The notes beneath the pieces are model-generated. The model made no database searches. It worked only from the letters and a program-made list of their open reading frames with translations, and was not told where the DNA came from. From Gordius sp. MW1 (taxonomy: Eukaryota; Nematomorpha; Gordioida; Gordea; Gordiidae), in contig OZ038527.1 in NCBI GenBank assembly GCA_964036665.1, positions 15,345,835 through 15,409,834 of the forward strand: a stretch of 64,000 bases of DNA. Reading direction: 5' to 3'. Positions within the stretch are counted from its first letter, which is position 1; each line of letters opens with the position of its first letter. Positions 58,110 through 64,000 of the stretch are shown here, in pieces. The position numbers and the translations under genes are program-made.

Positions 58110-59010
58110 CTGCACCCCTCTCCTCCGCATCAGAAAGAGGGTAAAAAATTAGGGGGGGGGGCAAAACTACCCCCATGCCCCCCCTCTCACCCGCATTAGA
58201 AAGAGGGTAAAAAATTGGGGGGGGGGCAAAACACCCCCCCTGCCCCCCCCCCCCTCTCCCCCACATTGGAAAGAGGGTAAAAAATAAGGGGGGGGGGCAA
58301 AACACCCCCCATGCCTCCCTCTCCCCCGCATTAAAAGAGGGTAAAAAATTAAGGGGGGGGGGCAAAACACCCCCCATGCCTCCCTCTCCCCCGCATTAGA
58401 AAGAGGATAAAAAATTAGGGGGGGGGGGGTGGGCAAAATACCCTTTGCCCCCCTTCTCCCTCGCATCAGAAAGAGGGTAAAAAATTGGGGGGGGGGGGCA
58501 AAACACCCCCCATGCCCCCCCTCTCCCCCGGATCAGAAAGAGGGTAAAAAATTAGGGGGGGGCAAAACATCCCCCATGCCCCCCTCTCCCCCGCATTAAA
58601 AAGAGGGTAAAAAACTAGGGGGGGGGGAAAACACCCCCCATGCCCCCCTCTCCCCCGCATTAGAAAGAGGATAAAAAATTGGGGGGGGGGGGCAAAACAC
58701 CCCCCATGCCCCCCCCCCCTCTTCCCCGGACCGGAAAGAGGGTAAAAAATTAGGGGGGGGGCAAAACACCCGCTATGCCCCCCCCCTCTCCCCCACATCA
58801 GAAAGAGGGTAAAAAATTAGGGGGGGCAAAACACCCCCCATGCCCCCCTCTCCCCCACATCAAAAAGAGGGTAAGGGGGGGGGCAAAACACCCCCCTCTC
58901 CCCCGCATCAGAAAGAGGGTAAAAAATTAGGGGGGGGGGCAAACACCCCACCTGCCCGCCGTTCCTCCCCAGGTGAGAAAGAGGGTAAAAAATAAGGGGG
59001 GGGGGCAAAT
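58110..59010 (-). repeat. Right G-run/C-run minisatellite, about 14-15 units
   Basis: It is the inverted counterpart of the left array: G-run, GCAAAACACCCCCCATG, C-run, TCTCCCCCGCATCAGAAAG, AGGGTAAAAAATTAG. Unit number and run lengths differ from the left arm, so the arms have diverged by unit gain or loss. Confidence 0.9.
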
Positions 59011-59568
59011 CTTCACAAATTTTTTTTCATAAATAAAACATATTAATTCACTACCTACTTCTATAATGCATATTGCATAATAATTAACTATAATTTACTG
59101 AATTTACTAGATTGTGACGTCATAATACATTTATTTTTATTTTCTTAAATTAAAAGTTTATTACCTAAATCTAAATACACAAATATGATGAACAATATAA
59201 ACAAATTGATATATTTGCATGCCCAACCCAAAACGACCAAAACCAAACCAAAAGGTTAATAATATTATCCACCCAAACCCTTTAGCTGTTTAATACACCC
59301 AAACCTAAACGCCAAAGGTGCCCCCAAAAAAAACACCCAAAACGCTTTGGGTGTTTTTTACGAAAACGCCAAACGCCAAAGCCCTCCCAAGAAAATTCAC
59401 CTAACACTGAAAAGGTTGGGTGAAAAAAAACGCCAACGCTTGCAGGCAACCAATAGAAACCCTTGGTTTTTTACAACACTAGTTTGTACACCATTTTAGA
59501 AATTTTATTCAAAAAATTTTCATTCATAATATATACAAAATAAAACATTACATTGTATTTTTATGATA

Positions 59569-59672
59569 AATTCTTTACAATGTTGTTTTGTTATTACATC
59601 CGAAGAATGAAAATCTGGCAAAATAGATTTAAATAATAATAAACAGGATCTTCTTATTTTAAACATTTAGCC
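59569..59672 (+). repeat. Direct repeat flanking the hAT fold-back (right copy)
   Basis: It is the counterpart of 55118-55215. It overlaps the stop codon and presumed 3' untranslated region of the minus-strand exon at 59654-59781. Confidence 0.6.
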
Positions 59673-59881
59673 TCTTCTATATCAATCAGTCTTTTAAGTT
59701 GATTAACAAACTGATTTCTTTTGTTACAAGGTCTATTTTCTTTATCAAGATCATCTAAGGTGCTTGTGGTGGGAGTTTCACCTTTTCCACAAACATGATG
59801 TCATTCATTTTGAAAGATTATCATACCTTCACACCATATAATTTTATTCTTTTCAATGCTTTTGATCAAATATAAACTTTG
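59654..59881 (-). CDS. Last two exons of an unrecognised protein
   Basis: Exon 59827-59881 (QSLYLIKSIEKNKIIWCE) and exon 59654-59781 (GETPTTSTLDDLDKENRPCN, then KRNQFVNQLKRLIDIEEAK and stop) are joined by a 45-base intron with GTATG and GGAAAAG ends, in phase. The acceptor GGTATCAG precedes the first. Intron size and composition match the firm genes. The acidic-then-basic tail has no motif I can name. Upstream exons would lie beyond 59890, where only inverted repeats and hAT copy 3 are seen, so the gene may be split by insertions or be a relic. Confidence 0.4.
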
Positions 59882-60039
59882 CTGATACCTAAAAACTCAA
59901 AATTCATATAACATTTACGCTTAAGAAAAATCTTGCACCCTACAAAATCGCTGTTATGTTATGCGTCTATAATCGAAATCTCCTGTAAATCGGATATTAA
60001 GACACGGCTATGTTAAAACACGTATGACGATTTTTGCTG

Positions 60040-61690
60040 CGCGTAGAAATCCGATATTAAGACAAGCCCTAAGGCGGCGTTCGTGATGACGCGCGAAGCG
60101 AAAAAAAGCGGAGTGAATTTTGGGGCTATTTTATCAACTCTTCGTTCTTTTTCTTAATATCTTTATATTCTGGTGAAATTTATCATATATCCCAAAAATA
60201 ATAATTGTAAATAGTAAGCGTTCATAGTGAAACCGCAGACGATTGTTTTCGCCCGCGGCAAAAATAAGATACAAATCATTTTTAGTGATGCGGAAAAACC
60301 GAGAAAAATCTCGGTCTCGTCTCGTCTCGTCTCGAAAAACCGAGACGAGACGAGACGAGAATTTGAAAAATGGAGTCGAGATCGAGACGAGAATTTTGAA
60401 GTCGAGACGAGACGATACGAGATTTTCTCGGCGAGATCTCGACTTTTTATTGATCGTTAGATTTTAGTAAATTATTGTGTACTTTAATTTACATTTAAGG
60501 TATTAAGTGTAAATCAATATGTATGGAATATATTTGATATTAAAAAAATCCCAAGTGTAGTTAATATTATATATTTTTGCAAAAAAAATAAAATTTGGCA
60601 ATCATTTACCTAAGGATGGTTGATTTTTGTCATACATTTAAATACGTATTCATTAATTTAAAGTTTAAACCTTATGTTCTTAATTCTATAATAATGCTGC
60701 TTTTATTGTTGTTTTTACAACGTTTTAATTTGTGCAACTAGTTATCAATTCTGTAAATAATAATAACATCATTAAATGTCACTCGCACTTTGTGGTTTAT
60801 AGCGCTATAGTAAACATGCAATAAACACTATGGGCTAAATTAATGATGGTTATATTAATGGACTTAAACATTTGCCTTAAATATGTTAAGGTCTACTTTG
60901 AAGCATTAGCAAAGGTTAATAAAGGGTCTCATTTTGCTCAATTATGCAACTAAATCAAATATAACGAACTTATAATTTTCGAAGTCCATTTATAGTTGAC
61001 AGACACAGTGAATTTAATACAAATATTATAATTTGCTAAAACAATAAAATTTAATTTTTTATATTTCAAATTTATTAATAGTTTTTTTAGTCTGCACTTT
61101 TTATAGAAAATGTTATCTTTATGAGTTAATTCATATCTTTATATTGTCAATGAGATGTCGTGTCCCGCTAAATCTTTAAAAAGTTTGTGTATTAAAGTTC
61201 GAAAAACATAAAATTTGCCATTTGGATTTTTGAACACTTAATTATATTTTTAATAAAACAGGAGAAATTTTTATTCCGAATATATTTTTTTTTAAAAGTC
61301 GAGACGAGACGAGAATTCTCGTCGAGACGAGACGAGACCGAGATTTTTCTAGACCGAGACGAGACGAGATCGAGATTTTCTTAATCGCTCCCGAGACGAG
61401 ACGAGATTTTGTTTTCGAGACCGAGACGAGACGAGATCGAAAACTAATCATTTTGTACTTTGAGCGCGATGGTAAAAAATTGAATTTGGTATGTATGTAT
61501 TTTTTTTATAATTTTATATGTTTATAGAATAATTAATTAATGAATATCATTGATATAATTAATTTCACGATGAATATAAAGATAATAAGAAAAAGAGAGA
61601 AGAGTTTGATAAATTATCCCAAAAATTCACTTCGCTTTTTTTCGCTTTGCGCGTCATCACGAACGCCCCGTAACACAAATGACGATACTG
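60040..61690. mobile_element. Inverted-repeat element containing hAT copy 3
   Basis: The left arm about 60066-60190 (GGCGTTCGTGATGACGCGCG, AGCGAAAAAAAGCG, TTTTTCTTAATATC) is mirrored at about 61548-61680 (CGCGTCATCACGAACGCC on the plus strand). The arms lie just outside hAT copy 3, which therefore seems to have landed near the centre of an older fold-back element. Confidence 0.65.
60283..61446 (+). mobile_element. (CGAGA)n-ended hAT-like element, copy 3
   Basis: It begins TAGTGATGCGGAAAAACC and ends CGAAAACTA. The 8-bp duplication ATCATTTT is at 60275-60282 and 61447-61454. Same orientation and layout as copy 1. Confidence 0.88.
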
Positions 61691-61851
61691 CACATTATAA
61701 CTTCAATACTAAATATTTAATTGAGGCAATACTGTTATTGGCATTAATTTATAAAGCTATATAGAGAATATAAAAAAGCACGTGTTGATCATCATCTATC
61801 CTATAATATGGTTCTCCTAAATCTCTATTTTTACTTTTCCATCTTTCTTGG

Positions 61852-62049
61852 TGTTAATTACTTGAGAAATATAAACTATAGAATATCCGGTTTATTAGGT
61901 AACATATAAGAAACAAAACAAAAGGTGACTGATGGTAATTACAATAACACGTTTAAATAGACATTCAATTTACAACCAATTAAAAATCAATTAACATTAC
62001 ATTTCAATTCGAACGCTCAAGGTCAAGAAGTATTTGCATACATTACATT
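61852..62049 (-). repeat. Possible 3' LTR of the second gypsy copy
   Basis: On the minus strand a purine tract (AAAAGGGGAAG, 62051-62061) is followed by TAATGTAATGTATGC, where a 3' LTR should begin, and AATAAA appears about 160 bases on. The outer end (GTAATTAACA near 61852) is a guess because the other LTR is outside the window. Confidence 0.35.
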
Positions 62050-62059
62050 ACTTCCCCTT

Positions 62060-64000
62060 TTAAAGTTGCCCTACATCGTATCGATCAGGTGGTTTGGATA
62101 CCCTTTTGTGTTCTAGAATGTTTCGCTCGGACACCGCACCTTGGTCAATCGTTGTTCTTTCCCGTAACTGATCTCCGTGTTTCCTTCTTGTATTTCCGTC
62201 TATATTAACGTCATACGTAGTCGAACTTGTTCGTGCTTCTACAGTCCTTCCCTCCATCCCGGACTTGTGTCTTTATGTACCCACACCTGCTGCTCGGGTT
62301 CGAAAAATCTTTCTTGGGTCCATCGGTTTTTATTCAACCTTGTCGCGAGTTGTTCTTCTGAGCTGGTCTAGCGTCGTACGAATCCTGATTGAACATCGCC
62401 TCAGCCGGGCTAATACCTGTAATCACGTTTTGACTACTACGCATGCTCATTAATACTTGTAGTAAGTTTAACGAGTCATTAACCCCCGACTTTTTATTAG
62501 CATAGAACTTACTTTTAATAGTTCTAATATATCTCTCGGCTAAACCATATTTGGGGTGGTAGAGCGGTCCCGTAAACTGAACTATGCCATTGTTTTTAAA
62601 AAAAATTATAAATTCCGTATATTTAAATTGCGGGCCATTGTCACTGACAATATATCTAGGCAACCCAAAACGCGCAAATATTGTCCTTAAATTTTGGATA
62701 CTTTTTGTTGAGTTTATCTCGCCCAGCACCATTACTTCGGGCCATTTTTTAAAAGCATCAATGCAAAATAACCAATACTTCTTGTTGATGGGTCCCGCTA
62801 GATCTATGTGAACCCGTTCCCAAGGCTTGTTAGGAACGTTCCAAGAGTATAGGGGTCGTTATTTGAAGAGCCTTGCCATCTATTTTTAAATTGCTCTATA
62901 ACTTCTTTTAGTACATTATTTTTATTGTTTCCTCTACAATATTTTTTGTATTCAAAGTCAAGTCATCGATTAATTGTAATTTAATTCTTCGTATATCATT
63001 ATCTATGTTTAAATTATGAGGTGAATCCTTTGGGCATAACCGAGAAAGTGCATCAGCACACTGATTAGATTTCTCTGGGATGTATTTTATATCATAATCA
63101 TATTGAAGTAATTTAATTGCCCATCTTAGTAACCTATTATTGGTTATTTTACTAAGATCCCGGGTTGTCCCAAAAATATTTATAAGAGGGTGGTGATCTG
63201 TCTGAATTGTGAATTTACGACCATAAATATACTGATGGAATTTATTTATCGCATAAATTGCTGCCGATGCCTCTCTGTCGATGGCAGGACAGAGTAATTT
63301 TTCTCAGCGGGATTTAGGGAACGAGAGGCGTAGGCAATAGGTTTTTCTTGGCCTGAGGAAAACTATGCGCTATAACTGCTCCTAGACCTAAATCTGACGC
63401 GTCGATTGAAATTATGATAGGCAATTCTTTTTGATAAGGCACTATAGTTTTTCTGTTAGAAATTATAGTTTTAACTTTTTCAAAAGTTAGTTTTTCTAAG
63501 TCGCCCCATACCCATTTTGTATTTATGGAAGTTAATTTGTATAAAGGAGCGCAATTTATCTGAAGTTTGGGGATAAAAGTTTTTAAATAGTTTACCAACC
63601 CAAGGAAAGAACGAAGTTCCTTTTTGTTTTCTGGTGTTTAAAACTTTTAATCTTTAGAACCTTATCCTCACTCGCTGTTATACCTTCACTATTAATTGTA
63701 TGTCCTAAGTATTTGACAGACTTTTTAAATAGTTGCATTTTTGTTTGAGATGTTGTTAAACCAACAGTTTGAAAGAGATTTAATACTATTACTAATTTGT
63801 ATAAGTGATCCTTTCCGTTTTTACCGCTAATTATAACATCGTCCATAAAGACGCTCACCCCGGGTATGTTATTAACCAATTGTCTCATAAACCTATGAAA
63901 GATAATCGGCGCTGTTGTAAGCCCAAACGGTAATCTCTTATAACGAAAATATCCTATATGCGTTGATATGTTTAAACATTTCCTTGATTTCTCATCAAGT
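62060..64000 (-). pseudogene. Second Ty3/gypsy copy, pol region, runs off the window
   Basis: The minus strand reads, from the window end downward: reverse transcriptase (LPFGLTTAP; VFMDDVIISG with intact catalytic Asp pair near 63840; LFKKSVKYLGHT), RNase H start (SIDASDLGLGAVIAH near 63400), integrase core (GLPRYIVSDNGPQF near 62650 and LAERYIRTIKSKF near 62530) and an integrase C-terminal tail ending DRYDVGQL at 62060. At least two frameshifts (about 63600 and 63310-62740) break it. It belongs to the same family as the copy at 22891-27948 but keeps catalytic residues which that copy has lost. Confidence 0.85.

Larger units (their letters stand above)
55323..59481. mobile_element. 4.16 kb hAT fold-back element with G/C-run arrays
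   Basis: The ends are TAGTGTTGTAAAAAC and GTTTTTTACAACACTA. The 8-bp duplication GTTTGTAC flanks it (55315-55322, 59482-59489) and fits the hAT target preference nTnnnnAn. The arms (about 55323-56790 and 58095-59481) are inverted copies: first ~450 bases of unique sequence rich in TTTGGGTG/CACCCAAA, then a minisatellite. The centre, about 56800-58090, is single copy and contains three diverged tandem units and one coding-like block. No transposase. Confidence 0.9.

Noticed and set aside
55757..59008. Pro/Gly-rich frames (LIFYPLSDAG, FAPPP) that look like collagen or formin segments
   Set aside because: They translate the G/C-run minisatellite on both strands and shift frame with each run-length change.

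Overview
The window looks like AT-rich nuclear DNA of an invertebrate animal. No bacterial or organellar gene is visible. Two conserved multi-exon genes can be reconstructed completely: eukaryotic elongation factor 2 kinase (+, 38819-45804, 15 exons, 603 codons) and the ESCRT-0 subunit Hrs/HGS (-, 54854-45879, 15 exons, 726 codons). In both, every splice phase agrees and the summed exon length is divisible by three. They lie tail to tail with 74 bases between their stop codons. Many introns are only 33-60 bases. A small three-exon gene resembling the C-terminal domain of MXRA7 (-, 5538-5137) has the same structure. Further coding islands are a broken DCPS-like piece (8250-8740), an unrecognised 178-residue frame (28442-28978) and the last exons of an unknown protein (59654-59881). 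The species cannot be named from this sequence; the introns are unusually short for an animal.

Most of the window is transposable elements, many with readable target-site duplications. 1-10 kb holds small inverted-repeat elements around the small genes. 11-22.7 kb is one RTE-type LINE copy cut into at least five collinear pieces by later insertions: a minisatellite-ended hAT-like element containing a Tigger/pogo relic, a small MITE, a TA-flanked element that itself contains a Helentron-like element, and a block with a 1.73 kb (GTAT)n tract plus a broken hAT transposase. 22.9-27.9 kb is a decayed Ty3/gypsy element with both LTRs, entered by a 1.16 kb hAT element. 29.5-34 kb holds a Helentron-like element, a minisatellite-ended element and an RTE endonuclease piece entered by a second copy of that hAT element. 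36.2-38.1 kb is a short LTR-flanked element with little coding capacity. 62-64 kb is part of a second Ty3/gypsy copy running off the window.

The large introns of the two main genes are TE landing sites. eEF2K intron 2 carries a 5'-truncated RTE with a perfect 14-bp duplication and a MITE. Hrs intron 2 carries a 1.9 kb fold-back element with a 4-bp duplication. Downstream of the Hrs promoter side lies a 4.16 kb hAT fold-back element (55323-59481) whose arms hold about fifteen G-run/C-run repeats each.

The least described structures are three copies of a Helentron-like family with tRNA-like arms and hairpin repeats, the fold-back elements, and a recurring design in which hAT-like elements carry dense arrays of one short motif at both ends. 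Everything was read by eye; exon limits are inferred from GT/AG signals, phase and family similarity, without transcript support.
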